64,000 nt of DNA from Bacillota bacterium (GCA_023413135.1 JAEZQK010000031.1:1-64000); one strand, 5' to 3'. Counted from the first letter of the stretch, positions 53,707 through 62,447 are shown. Numbers and translations: made by a program. The notes: generated by a model from the letters alone, not told the origin.

Positions 53707-54395
53707 TCCCTTCTCCTGGCCAGCGCAAGCAACCGCAATAGTTGCAATACAGCAGTGACGGCGACCGCCACATACGTCAGCGCGGCGGCATCCAGCACGG
53801 CTTTCACCTTGGGGGCTTCCTCCCTAGTTACATATCCGCCTGTTTCCAGCATGGTCATAGCCCTTCGGGACGCATTAAATTCCACCGGCAATGTAATGAA
53901 GGAAAACAGCACCGATAAAGCAAACACCACGATGCCGATAAACATCAGCGGCTCCCAGTTGGCGATCAGGCCCACCAGGAACAGCGGGAAATAAAGCTGG
54001 CTGGAAAAGGAAACGACGGGCACCACGGCATTACGCAGCTTCATGGGGCCGTATTCCTCCAACTGCTGCATGGCGTGGCCCGCCTCGTGAGCGGCAATGC
54101 CCAGCGCGGCCAGGCTGTTGGACCCAAACACGCCTTCAGACAGGCGCAATACCTCGGTGCGCGGATCGTAGTGGTCGGAGAGCATTCCCTGGGTCTGTTC
54201 CACCCGCACGCCGCCGTTGTTGTTTTCCACAAGAATGCTGCGGGCTACTTCACTGGCCGGGCGGCCATCATAGGAGGCAACCCTGGAATATTTGGCGTAA
54301 GCGCTCCTGACCTTGTACTGTGCCCACAGGCCCAGCAGCAGGCCGGGCAAAATGTACAGCCAGTCGTAAGGCGAAAAGAAAAAGGGAAGATACAT
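53703..54395 (-). CDS. Membrane zinc metallopeptidase (YugP-like)
   Basis: A 230-residue membrane protein of the Zn_peptidase_2 family (PF04298). After an N-terminal span, the metal site is LGIAAHEAGHAMQQLEEYGP (HEAGH). Two or three further spans follow, with FNASRRAMTMLETGGYV, a conserved Asn/Arg block of the family. ATG at 54395 after AGGAGG is used. The gene is convergent to the transglutaminase gene, with ends overlapping by four bases. The substrate of this peptidase family is not known. Confidence 0.9.
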   Translation of the reverse strand: MYLPFFFSPYDWLYILPGLLLGLWAQYKVRSAYAKYSRVASYDGRPASEVARSILVENNNGGVRVEQTQGMLSDHYDPRTEVLRLSEGVFGSNSLAALGIAAHEAGHAMQQLEEYGPMKLRNAVVPVVSFSSQLYFPLFLVGLIANWEPLMFIGIVVFALSVLFSFITLPVEFNASRRAMTMLETGGYVTREEAPKVKAVLDAAALTYVAVAVTAVLQLLRLLALARRRD

Positions 54396-54806
54396 AGCAA
54401 AACCTCCTGATGGCTGGAAAGCCAAAATGGTGGCAGAAAGATGAATCCAACGTAAGCATATCGCAGGCCGGATTACTTCGCAAGATGCATTGTGTAAAAT
54501 GTCCGGATGGCTGCATGTTTCCCGCGAAAGCGGGGTTCAATCCCCAGAGTGGACGATTTTTTGCCTTCAGGTGCAATTTATGCACCTTTGCACCATACGC
54601 TTGATCCGAAAAAATGAAATATTGGGAACAAAGAACAGCGCACAATCGTCGTATGGTTGGATCAATGGACAAGCATACGGGAAAAGCCTTGTTCCGACAG
54701 CTTTCCCCTGAAAAAGTGCTTGCAAAGGCATCTGTGAATCTATACAATGATGTTCAGGGAGCGAGGGGCGGCAAGGCGTTGCCCTGAGCAAGGAGGGAAG
54801 TCTGCC
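54396..54806. promoter_or_regulatory. Divergent intergenic region with structured DNA
   Basis: For the minus-strand peptidase gene, TTGCGA (54483-54478) and TATGCT (54460-54455) are 17 bp apart. For the plus-strand lipoprotein gene, TTGCAA (54720-54725) and TACAAT (54743-54748) are 17 bp apart. Between them lie an arm pair GCAGGCCGGA / TCCGGATGGCTGC, the hairpin CCCGC-GAAA-GCGGG (54521-54534), a six-T run at 54557-54562, and AGGTGCA-ATTTA-TGCACCT near 54570-54590. No convincing gene is present. The 64-codon reading frame at 54410 has no ribosome-binding site. Confidence 0.6.
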
Positions 54807-56729
54807 ATGAAGAAAATCAACAAGCGCAAGGCGGCGCTGGCGGCGCTGCTCATCGCAACTGCGCTGCTGGTCTCAAGCTGCTATATGTCGGAGGACGACA
54901 TCACCAAAGGGGCCGACAATCAAAACCAGGGCAATAACGGCCTGCCCTTCGCCACCGTCGGGCTGACGCCCACGCCTACGCCCTCCCCCACGCCCACACC
55001 CACGGTTCAGGGCGGTGTGAGCCAGATCCCCAATAATTGGGGCGATGTGTTTACCGACCCGCCTACTGCTACGCCTGGCCAAAATCAAAACCAGAATCAG
55101 AACCAAAATCAAAATCAAAATCAGAACGTCACTTCCAAGCCCACCGCAACGCCCAAGACCACCACGCCGCAGCCCCAGCAGAATGACGGCGTGCTGCGCA
55201 CAGGCTCCACAGGCGATGATGTAGAGCTGTTGCAGGAGCAGTTGAAGAAGCTGGGCTACTATACAGGGTCTGTGGATGGCGATTACGGCATGGGTACCGC
55301 CAATGCGGTGAAAGCCTTCCAGGAAGTAAATGGCCTGTTGGCCGACGGCATCGCCGGGGAAAAGACCCAGGAGAAGCTGTACAGCTATTACGCCATTCCC
55401 AAGCCGAACAATTCCAGCTCCAATAGCAATTCGAATTCAAACTCTTCCAACAGCACTCCCCGGCGGACCAACACCCCCAGGCCTACCGCTACACCGAACC
55501 TTTCAAAAGCCCGTTATCTGAAGGTGGGCATGTCGGGCAGCGACGTCAGGCAGGTGCAAAGCCGCCTGATCGCCTTAGGGTATCTTTCCGGCAGCGCCGA
55601 TGGCGAATATGGCGGGGCCACTGAGGCCGCGGTAAAGGCATTCCAGAAAAAAGCCAAGGAATGGGATGACGGCATTGCCGGTCCCGATACGCAAAAAGCG
55701 CTGTTTGCTTCCAATGCCCCCAAGGCCAGCGGTGTGGCAGCCTCTGTGGGCGTATCCCTGAAGGAGGGCATGGATGGCGACGGGGTTCGCGCACTTCAAA
55801 AAAAGCTGATTGATCTGGGGTACCTGAAGGGCTCCATTGACGGAGATTTCGGCGCGGGCACCAAGGCGGCGGTTACCGCTTTCCAGGAGAAAAACGGTCT
55901 GAAGGCCGACGGAATTGCCGGCACGGCCACCCAGAACAAGCTGTTTTCCGCCGATGCTGTTCCCGCCAGCGGCTCCTCTGGCGGCAATAATAACAATAAT
56001 AATCCTACACCCTCCCCTGCCGGCAACGCCGTATATACCACGCTTCGGGACGGTGATTCGGGCGACAACGTAAGAAGGCTGCAGGAGCGGCTGAAGATCC
56101 TGGGCTATTACACCGGCACGGTGGACGGCAAGTATGGCGCCGGCACGGTGACGGCAGTGCAGTCCTTCCAGGCCATGAACGGGCTGACGGTGGACGGCGT
56201 GGCCGGCCCCGCCACCCAGCAGCGGCTGTATGGCGACAGCTCCAGTGCCAACAGGATATCCGGTTCCCTCAAACAATATGACGAAGGGCCCAATGTGCGG
56301 GACATGCAATACGCGCTGTACGAGCTGGGATACTATCAGGACGCTATCAACGGCATCTACGGGGAAAGCACCTACAATGCGATACGGGAATTTCAAATGC
56401 TCAACGACTTGACAGTGGACGGGGTGGCAGGCAATGCCACCCTGAACCTCCTGTTCTCCATTCGCGCCAAGCCCGCCACCGCCATGACCGGCGAATTTGA
56501 AACGCTGATGCAAGGCAACGAAGGCGACAGCGTGATCATATTGCAGACTGCATTGATCGACCTGGGTTATTTGGACAGCGGTGTCACCGGCGTATTTGAC
56601 GAAACGACATTTGTAGCCTTGAAATCATTCCAGCAATACAACGGGCTGACGGTGGACGGCATCGCCGGGGCCAGCACCCAGGAAAAGCTCTACAGCGATG
56701 AAGCTGTTCCCAATCCCTTAAGGCAGTAA
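54807..56729 (+). CDS. Lipoprotein with six peptidoglycan-binding domains
   Basis: A 640-residue lipoprotein (ATALLVSSCYMSE lipobox). A Thr/Pro-rich spacer and a run of Asn-Gln pairs (about 92-108) precede six PG_binding_1 domains at roughly 127-195, 232-302, 316-382, 410-478, 485-555 and 565-635, each of the form LGYxxGxxDGxxGxxTxxAVxxFQ. Low-complexity linkers (Asn/Ser, Pro/Thr) separate the early ones. No enzyme domain is present, so it should tether or organise the cell wall. The start at 54807 follows AAGGAGGG. Confidence 0.9.
   Translation: MKKINKRKAALAALLIATALLVSSCYMSEDDITKGADNQNQGNNGLPFATVGLTPTPTPSPTPTPTVQGGVSQIPNNWGDVFTDPPTATPGQNQNQNQNQNQNQNQNVTSKPTATPKTTTPQPQQNDGVLRTGSTGDDVELLQEQLKKLGYYTGSVDGDYGMGTANAVKAFQEVNGLLADGIAGEKTQEKLYSYYAIPKPNNSSSNSNSNSNSSNSTPRRTNTPRPTATPNLSKARYLKVGMSGSDVRQVQSRLIALGYLSGSADGEYGGATEAAVKAFQKKAKEWDDGIAGPDTQKALFASNAPKASGVAASVGVSLKEGMDGDGVRALQKKLIDLGYLKGSIDGDFGAGTKAAVTAFQEKNGLKADGIAGTATQNKLFSADAVPASGSSGGNNNNNNPTPSPAGNAVYTTLRDGDSGDNVRRLQERLKILGYYTGTVDGKYGAGTVTAVQSFQAMNGLTVDGVAGPATQQRLYGDSSSANRISGSLKQYDEGPNVRDMQYALYELGYYQDAINGIYGESTYNAIREFQMLNDLTVDGVAGNATLNLLFSIRAKPATAMTGEFETLMQGNEGDSVIILQTALIDLGYLDSGVTGVFDETTFVALKSFQQYNGLTVDGIAGASTQEKLYSDEAVPNPLRQ
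55080..55128 (+). repeat. Six-base microsatellite coding for Asn-Gln pairs
   Basis: About eight tandem copies of a hexamer close to AATCAR/AACCAR encode a run of alternating Asn and Gln in the spacer after the lipobox. Hexamer changes keep the reading frame, so spacer length could vary between strains. Confidence 0.8.
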
Positions 56730-56762
56730 AAAACATAATGAATTAGATAGGCATTGATGAAA

Positions 56763-56803
56763 GCAGTTCCCCGATGGCAATAGTGCGCGGGGATGCTTTT
56801 TTT
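56763..56803 (+). terminator. Terminator after the PG-binding lipoprotein gene
   Basis: AGCA..TCCCCG pairs with CGGGGATGCT, with a two-base bulge, followed by a run of about eight T just before the convergent EamA stop codon. Confidence 0.82.
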
Positions 56804-57706
56804 TCACTGCTCCGCCGCGGCGCTTTGCACATCCCCCGGCCTTTTCCTGCGCCGCAAATTAGGCAGCAATGATTGCAGCGTCACAGCCGCCACCACCAGC
56901 ACAAAGCCGGTCAGCGCCAGGGGGCCCGGCGCTTCCCCCAGCATCAGAAACACCCAGACAGGGTTCATGATGGGCTCCATCGTCAATATGATGGAAGCAG
57001 CCGTGGGTTCTGTCTTTTTAATGCCCTTGCCGAACAGGATATTCGCCAGGCTGTACTGAATGAGCCCCAGGGCAAGCATGGCCCCCACGCTCTCCCAGGT
57101 AATGATAAAATTGCTGTCGGTAAACACAAATGGCAGGCAGCAGATAAAGCTTAAGCCGCAGCCAATGATCTGCCCGTCCTCCGGCTGCGTTTTTTCCATG
57201 CGGTTGATCAGGATCAGCGCCGCAAAGGTGAAGCCGGATATGATCGCCAAAATATCGCCCAGCGTTCCGCTGCCCCCCAGCTTGTCACAAAAAGCCAGCA
57301 CGCAGCCAACAAAAACAACGACGGTGAGCACTATTTCCGTGGCGGTGGGCCGCCGCTTTTGCACCACGGCCGTATAGATCAATATCAGAATGGGGGCAAT
57401 GTACTGCAGCACGATGGCGTTGGCCGCCGTAGTAAGCTTGTTGGAAGCCATGAACAACGCACCGGTCAAAAACAGCGCCACCCCCGCCGCGATGTTATGC
57501 TTTGTAAAGCGTACCGGTGTATAATTGCCGTTTCTGCGGCGAAATTGCCGAAGGGCCAGCAATGCCAGCGTGCATATCAGCCCCCGGATGGAAGCAATGG
57601 AAAAGCCGCTCCAGGGAATCAGCTTCACCAAAATGCCTGCGGTGCTCCATAAAAGCGCTGAAGCAAGGATCATCAGCTGCCCTGAAAGCGAGGATTGTTT
57701 TTTCAT
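56804..57706 (-). CDS. EamA/DMT-family transporter
   Basis: A 300-residue membrane protein with ten predicted spans in two EamA halves (MILASALLWSTAGILVKLIP at the N terminus; TAASIILTMEPIMNPVWVFL in the second half). Drug/metabolite superfamily members export amino acids, nucleosides or drugs; the solute cannot be told. It has its own promoter upstream and converges on the lipoprotein gene. Confidence 0.9.
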   Translation of the reverse strand: MKKQSSLSGQLMILASALLWSTAGILVKLIPWSGFSIASIRGLICTLALLALRQFRRRNGNYTPVRFTKHNIAAGVALFLTGALFMASNKLTTAANAIVLQYIAPILILIYTAVVQKRRPTATEIVLTVVVFVGCVLAFCDKLGGSGTLGDILAIISGFTFAALILINRMEKTQPEDGQIIGCGLSFICCLPFVFTDSNFIITWESVGAMLALGLIQYSLANILFGKGIKKTEPTAASIILTMEPIMNPVWVFLMLGEAPGPLALTGFVLVVAAVTLQSLLPNLRRRKRPGDVQSAAAEQ

Positions 57707-57749
57707 AAAGATTGCCCCAATCCTTTACAAATCCCGATCAACGCAGAAC

Positions 57750-57778
57750 ATCATACCAAATGTGCAAGAGGGGTGCAA
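57750..57778 (-). promoter_or_regulatory. Promoter of the EamA transporter gene
   Basis: On the minus strand, TTGCAC (57778-57773) and TATGAT (57755-57750) are 17 bp apart, 44 bp before the start codon. Confidence 0.75.
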
Positions 57779-57813
57779 GCTGTTTTTATGGAGAAAAAAT
57801 TTCTTGGAAGCAG

Positions 57814-57876
57814 TTGACAAACCGTAATCTCATGCATACAATATCCATGAACATATGTTCATTGAACGTTTGTTCA
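57814..57876 (+). promoter_or_regulatory. Promoter with double TetR-type operator
   Basis: TTGACA (57814-57819) and TACAAT (57837-57842) have 17-bp spacing. Just downstream are two palindromes 15 bp apart: ATGAACATATGTTCAT (57847-57862, perfect) and TGAACGTTTGTTCA (57863-57876, one mismatch pair). They cover the transcription start, and the operon's second gene encodes a TetR regulator, so autorepression is likely. Confidence 0.82.
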
Positions 57877-57904
57877 TTATATTAAGAAAAGAAGGTTGGC
57901 ACCA

Positions 57905-59359
57905 ATGCCTAAAAAAGTCATCATCATCGGCGCAGGCCTCTCCGGCATGAGCACGGGCATCTATCTTGCGCAGCAGGGGTTTGATACGGAAATCTTTGAA
58001 CTGGCACCCTGGGCAGGGGGCATGTGCACTGCCTGGACAAGGGGCGGGTACAGGTTTGACGGCTGTATTCACTGGATGGTAGGTACAAGGCCGGGAGACT
58101 CTATCTATCAACTGTACAGGGAGGTAGGTGCGCTGGACGCGTCCACCCAGATTTATAACGCCCCCTCCATACGGATGGAGATCGACGGTATAGCGCACGA
58201 CATTCCCCTGGAATTCAATAAGTTCAAGTCGCTGCTCCTAAAGTATGCTACGGGCGATGAAGACAGGATCAATGCCTTCTTAAGCGACATCGAAACCATG
58301 ATGCACGCCAAGCTTTCCATGGGCGCACCCTCGAGCCTGAAGGAAGCGGTTGACCTTATGCTTCATGGCCGGGGCTTTTTGAAGCTGGCCATGAAACATG
58401 GCGGCAAGACGGTAGAAGAATATCTGCAGGGCATTCAAAGCGGCATGGTCAAAAAAATCCTATATAGTCTTATGCCTCCCTCGTTCTCCGCGGTGGCCAT
58501 CATTATGATGCTGGGCACGCGCATGAGCGGCAACGCCGGCTACCCCATAGGCGGCGCATCGGAAGTCATGCGGCGCATGGAGGATAAGTACAAAGCCTTG
58601 GGAGGAAAGATCACCTTCAATGCCAAGGTGGATCAGATCGTCACGGAAAACGGCGCGGCCAAGGGTGTGCGCGTAAAAGAAAAGTTCTACGCGTCAGACT
58701 TTGTGGTGGCCGCATGCGACGCCTACGATACGCTGAAAAACATGCTGGGCGGAAAGTATACCCATCCGCAATTGGACACAATGCTAAAAGAAGCGCCACT
58801 GTTTGACCCGCTGGCCCTCGTATCCTTCGGCTTAAGCAAGCGCTTCGATATTCCCTTTGCGCTAACGTGCGAATGCCCGGAAGGCATCAAGACTTCTCCC
58901 GATACAAAGGAAGCTTCTCTGGCCTTGCGCTCCTTCGACTTTGATCCATCCGCCGCGCCCAAGGGCGCAAGCAGCGTGATGGTTATGCTGGGAGCGCCGC
59001 TTGACTACTGGCAAAACCTGCGCAATACGGACCACGAGGAGTACAAACGGCAAAAGCAGATGTTGGCCGATGATGTGGCGGATGCCTTGGAAAAGCGCTA
59101 TCCTGGCTTCAAAGATGCCATCCGTGTGACGGACGTATCTACTCCCGCCACTTATGTGCGGCTCACCAACGTATACCGCGGCTCATTTGAGGGCTTCCTT
59201 CCCATTCCCTCCATCATGAAGCAAAACATACAAAAGACAATCCCTGGGTTGCGCAACTTCTATCTTTGCGGCCAGTGGACCACCGCCGGCGGGGGTATCT
59301 GCACCGCCGTAAACGACGGTAAGATCGTAGCCCGCAAGATAGCGAAGGAAGCAAAATGA
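57905..59359 (+). CDS. FAD-dependent oxidoreductase, phytoene desaturase-like
   Basis: A 484-residue flavoprotein of the CrtI/amine-oxidase-like group. The N-terminal dinucleotide motif is VIIIGAGLSGMSTGIYLAQQ, with GGMCTAWTRGGYRFDGCIHW after it. The C terminus has NFYLCGQWTTAGGGICTAVNDG, the second FAD contact. No carotenoid genes are nearby, so the substrate is unknown. Many anaerobes carry such proteins outside carotenoid clusters. ATG at 57905 has AAGAAGG. It overlaps the TetR gene by four bases. Confidence 0.88.
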   Translation: MPKKVIIIGAGLSGMSTGIYLAQQGFDTEIFELAPWAGGMCTAWTRGGYRFDGCIHWMVGTRPGDSIYQLYREVGALDASTQIYNAPSIRMEIDGIAHDIPLEFNKFKSLLLKYATGDEDRINAFLSDIETMMHAKLSMGAPSSLKEAVDLMLHGRGFLKLAMKHGGKTVEEYLQGIQSGMVKKILYSLMPPSFSAVAIIMMLGTRMSGNAGYPIGGASEVMRRMEDKYKALGGKITFNAKVDQIVTENGAAKGVRVKEKFYASDFVVAACDAYDTLKNMLGGKYTHPQLDTMLKEAPLFDPLALVSFGLSKRFDIPFALTCECPEGIKTSPDTKEASLALRSFDFDPSAAPKGASSVMVMLGAPLDYWQNLRNTDHEEYKRQKQMLADDVADALEKRYPGFKDAIRVTDVSTPATYVRLTNVYRGSFEGFLPIPSIMKQNIQKTIPGLRNFYLCGQWTTAGGGICTAVNDGKIVARKIAKEAK

Positions 59360-59952
59360 GCATGGAAGTGAAAAGCAAGCGGGAGAAACAGCGGCTGGAG
59401 AGGCGGCAGCAGATTTTGGAATGCAGCCTGGACATGATCATCAGCCGGGGCTTTGAAGCGATGAAGATCCGCGACATTGCCGGCAGGCTGAACATCAGCA
59501 CAGGTCTTTTCTTCAATTACTTTGAATCGAAGGAGCAGGTATATGAAGAATTGATCAAAATCGGTCTGTGGGGCCCCGCCAGTGTAATACAGCTCCGCGA
59601 GACAGGCCTATCGCCCATCGCGCTGTTTGAAAAGATGACGGAAACCATTTTTGAAGCATTGAAGCTCGACGCATTCACCGGAAAAATGTTTCTGCTCATG
59701 ATCCAGTCCATGCGCTCGGAAGCGGCGCCGGAGAGTGTGAAAAGAATGCTTCAAAACTTTGACTTTGTCACTCCTCTGCTTCCAACCGTCGTAAACGGCC
59801 AGGCGCTGGGCCAAATCAAGCAGGGTGACCCTGTATCCCTCCTCACGGCATATTGGGGCGCCGTGCAGGGAATCGCCCAAAGCTACGCGCTGAATACCAG
59901 CCTTACGCTGCCTGAAAGCAGTTGGGTGGTGGATATCCTAAGATCACGATAA
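59356..59952 (+). CDS. TetR family regulator
   Basis: A 198-residue repressor. The N-terminal helix-turn-helix (QQILECSLDMIISRGFEAMK, then IAGRLNISTGLFFNYFESKE) is canonical. The C-terminal ligand domain is variable. Translation is coupled to the oxidoreductase gene (ATGA overlap), and the double palindrome in the operon promoter is its likely site. The inducer is probably a substrate of the oxidoreductase. Confidence 0.92.
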   Translation: MSMEVKSKREKQRLERRQQILECSLDMIISRGFEAMKIRDIAGRLNISTGLFFNYFESKEQVYEELIKIGLWGPASVIQLRETGLSPIALFEKMTETIFEALKLDAFTGKMFLLMIQSMRSEAAPESVKRMLQNFDFVTPLLPTVVNGQALGQIKQGDPVSLLTAYWGAVQGIAQSYALNTSLTLPESSWVVDILRSR

Positions 59953-59974
59953 GGCATCCCTGCGCAAATGAAGG

Positions 59975-60007
59975 GCCAGGCTGTGAAAACGACAGCCCGG
60001 CTTTTTT
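59975..60007 (+). terminator. Terminator after the TetR gene
   Basis: GCC-A-GGCTGT pairs with ACAGCC-C-GGC around GAAAACG and is followed by six T residues (60002-60007). Confidence 0.88.
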
Positions 60008-60086
60008 AATTTTTCTTCTTCTATAAGTATTTCATTTCGCCTGGGCATTCATGATATAATGAGGCAAACATTTCACCCCGGTACTC

Positions 60087-60245
60087 ATACTAATGGAAAA
60101 CATTATTGCGTCCAAAGCCGTGAGAGATTTTTGCGCAATACAAGGAGACTAAGCGAAGCGTAGCAGCGCTACGCTGAGCGGCAGACGACGCAGTAGTGCG
60201 CGAAAAGATCCGCGGCAACGACGCAATAATGTTTGGAAGCAGTAT
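60087..60245 (+). repeat. 159-bp inverted-repeat element, copy 2
   Basis: Same length and orientation as copy 1 at 2567-2725, about 93 percent identical by eye, with the same ATACT/AGTAT ends and 12-bp terminal stem. Some differences keep or improve pairing (for example GTGCAA to GCGCAA opposite TGCGCG). It lies between a promoter and the hydrogenase gene. Confidence 0.85.
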
Positions 60246-60269
60246 CAACACGCATCAAGGAGCTATCCC

Positions 60270-61511
60270 ATGAAAACATTCCGGGAACTATACCGGCAGA
60301 CAGTGGCCTTGGCACTGGATAACGATCTTGACAACCTTCCCCAAAACGGGGACTTTGACTCCAAGCAGCTGGATTGCCTGTTAAACCCCCAAAAGCATCC
60401 GCTGGTCCTCAAAACGGGTACATGCACCTGCACGGGGGACAAGCAGCAGGAATGCATCCGCCGCTGCCCCTTTGGGGCCATCCTGCCTGCTAAAAACGGC
60501 GGCATCTCAATCGATCCTGATCTGTGCCTGGGCTGCGCCGGCTGCATCGACGGCTGCGCGGAAGAAAAGCTGGCAGCCAGCACCGATATTCTCCCGGCCT
60601 TAAAGGCGGTACGCTCCTCCAGGAGCCTTGCCTACGCCCTCATCGCCCCCGCATTCCTGGGCCAGTTCAGCAAGGAGGTTACACCGGGCAAGCTGCGCTC
60701 CGCTTTAAAAGCCGTGGGCTTTGACGGCATGCTGGAGGTGGCGCTGTTTGCCGATATCCTGACACTGAAGGAAGCGTTGGAATTCGATAAAAATATTCAA
60801 ACGGAAGGTGATTACCAGCTCACCAGCTGCTGCTGTCCCATGTGGATCGGCATGATCCGCAAAGTATACAATGAGCTGATGCCCCATGTGCCCGGCTCTG
60901 TTTCCCCCATGGTGGCCTGCGCCAGGGCGGTGAAGATTCTCCACCCGGACGCGGTGACCGTGTTCATCGGCCCGTGTCTTGCCAAAAAGGCGGAAGCCAG
61001 GGAAAAGGATCTGGCGGGGGCCGTGGACTACGTTCTCACCTTTCAGGAGGTTCAAAACATCTTCGACCTGCTGGGTATCCGGCCGGCGGAAATGGAGGAA
61101 AGCGACAAGGATCATTCCTCCCGGGCCGGGCGGATCTACGCCCGCACGGGCGGCGTCAGCGAAGCCGTCAAGGAGACGGTGGCAAGGCTTAACCCCCATC
61201 GCCCCATCACGGTGCGCACAAGACAGGCGGACGGCGTACCGGCCTGCAAAGCCATGTTGGGCGACATCCTTTCGGGCAAGGGGGAAGGAAACTTCTACGA
61301 GGGAATGGGCTGCCGGGGCGGCTGTGTAGGCGGCCCCAGGGCCGTCACCCCGGTGGAAGAAGGACGGCAGGCGGTGAACGCTTACGGCGGCGCCTCCCGA
61401 TATATCACCCCCGCCGAAAACCCCTATGTAATGGAGCTTTTGCACCGCCTGGGCTTTGATACCATCGAAAGCCTTTTGGAGAAGGATGAAATCTTTACCC
61501 GGCATTTTTAG
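60270..61511 (+). CDS. [FeFe]-hydrogenase-like iron-sulfur protein
   Basis: A 413-residue protein with an N-terminal two-cluster ferredoxin part (CTCTGDKQQECIRRCPFGAI and CLGCAGCIDGC) and a hydrogenase large-subunit domain. H-cluster motifs are L1 LTSCCCPMWIGM (near residue 185), L2 IGPCLAKKAEA (near 233) and L3 GMGCRGGCVGGP (near 348). L1 has an extra cysteine compared with TSCCPxW. All four expected cluster cysteines are present, so it may bind the H-cluster. Whether it makes or senses hydrogen is open. The start follows AAGGAG. Confidence 0.82.
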   Translation: MKTFRELYRQTVALALDNDLDNLPQNGDFDSKQLDCLLNPQKHPLVLKTGTCTCTGDKQQECIRRCPFGAILPAKNGGISIDPDLCLGCAGCIDGCAEEKLAASTDILPALKAVRSSRSLAYALIAPAFLGQFSKEVTPGKLRSALKAVGFDGMLEVALFADILTLKEALEFDKNIQTEGDYQLTSCCCPMWIGMIRKVYNELMPHVPGSVSPMVACARAVKILHPDAVTVFIGPCLAKKAEAREKDLAGAVDYVLTFQEVQNIFDLLGIRPAEMEESDKDHSSRAGRIYARTGGVSEAVKETVARLNPHRPITVRTRQADGVPACKAMLGDILSGKGEGNFYEGMGCRGGCVGGPRAVTPVEEGRQAVNAYGGASRYITPAENPYVMELLHRLGFDTIESLLEKDEIFTRHF

Positions 61512-61547
61512 TTATGGAAGGCAGAAAGTGTTTCCAGCCTCCTCCGC

Positions 61548-61573
61548 TTCATGGCGGAGGAGGGGTTCCGGAG
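61548..61573. repeat. GC-rich hairpin between convergent genes
   Basis: CCTCCTCCGC-TTCAT-GGCGGAGGAGG forms a strong stem between the hydrogenase-like gene and the convergent EFR1 gene. No T-run follows on either strand, so termination by it is uncertain. Confidence 0.5.
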
Positions 61574-61592
61574 CCACAGGTCACGCTTTTAT

Positions 61593-62447
61593 TCAGATCG
61601 TCTCCTTCTGCCTGGCAATTTCTTGGGCGTTGGCGTAAGGATGCGGATACCTGCCGTTGGTTTTCGACTGCGATTTTACAAAGATGATATCTTTTATCTG
61701 AACCGCTTGTTTGGGACAATAATTGAGACAGGCAAAACACATATAGCACAAGGATTTCCGGCTCCAGACCGGCTTGTTGTTCTGCATGCTTAGCTTTCCC
61801 GACAGGCAGATCTTTTCACATATGCCGCATCCTACGCACTTTTCGTCGGCATAAAAGTAATTGACACCGCCGGTATGCTCTGAAAGCGAAAGCCCTGATA
61901 TCGTCAGTTTCTCCATCAGGGAATTCAAGACAGGATGCAGGCCGAAGGTGATTCCTTCCCCGGCTCCCTTCTCATGGAAGACTGCTTTTGCCTTCACAGC
62001 TTCGGCAAAAGAATCAAGCCTTGCAAGAGCTGCTTCCTCCAGGGCTTTCAAATCTTCCGGCGTGGGCACGGTATACTTCCCGTGCCTGGGCTCGTTATTA
62101 CCCATATTTAAAACTAGGTGGGCGTCCAGATGCTTGCCTATCTTTTTTAACATGCGGTCAAGTTCTGAAAATCCCCGGTATACGGTGCCCAGCCGGGTGG
62201 CCACGGCGAACACATAATCTGCAGAAGCAAAATCTGCCTTGCGCAAAAAGCGTTTGACCACGATGGGGTTGGTCAACGCATGCACCGGAAACACCAGCCC
62301 CACCGTACGGCCCCTTATTTCGATCTTCTCCCGGTGCAGCAGGCTGACCATGGGGAGAAGGGCCGCATCCGGGAGCCGTTTTTGAAGCTCCTTCGCGATG
62401 AACAGCGAATTGCCCGTGCCCGAAAAATAGTAGATCTCCGTGGTCAT
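61593..62447 (-). CDS. EFR1 family flavodoxin-ferredoxin protein
   Basis: A 284-residue redox protein. The N-terminal flavodoxin-like domain has IYYFSGTGNSLFIAKEL for FMN phosphate binding. The C-terminal part has two [4Fe-4S] motifs, CVGCGICEKIC and CYMCFACLNYCP. It should shuttle electrons between ferredoxin-type partners. ATG at 62447 has AAGGAGG. It converges on the hydrogenase-like gene, so a functional link is possible but unproven. Confidence 0.9.
   Translation of the reverse strand: MTTEIYYFSGTGNSLFIAKELQKRLPDAALLPMVSLLHREKIEIRGRTVGLVFPVHALTNPIVVKRFLRKADFASADYVFAVATRLGTVYRGFSELDRMLKKIGKHLDAHLVLNMGNNEPRHGKYTVPTPEDLKALEEAALARLDSFAEAVKAKAVFHEKGAGEGITFGLHPVLNSLMEKLTISGLSLSEHTGGVNYFYADEKCVGCGICEKICLSGKLSMQNNKPVWSRKSLCYMCFACLNYCPKQAVQIKDIIFVKSQSKTNGRYPHPYANAQEIARQKETI

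Larger units (their letters stand above)
59953..60269 (+). other. Gap with terminator, promoter and repeat copy 2
   Basis: No gene is present. In order it holds a terminator (59975-60007), an extended -10 promoter (TGATATAAT, ending 60060) and the 159-bp repeat. The ribosome-binding site AAGGAG of the hydrogenase gene follows. The repeat therefore lies in the 5' untranslated part of the mRNA. Confidence 0.7.

Noticed and set aside
54530..54556. tRNA T-arm-like sequence GGGGTTCAATCCCC
   Set aside because: No matching acceptor stem, D-arm or anticodon arm is found at tRNA distances. The pairing is explained by the adjacent hairpin.
55080..55128. Short tandem repeat as a CRISPR remnant
   Set aside because: The six-base period has no spacers and lies in frame within a coding sequence.
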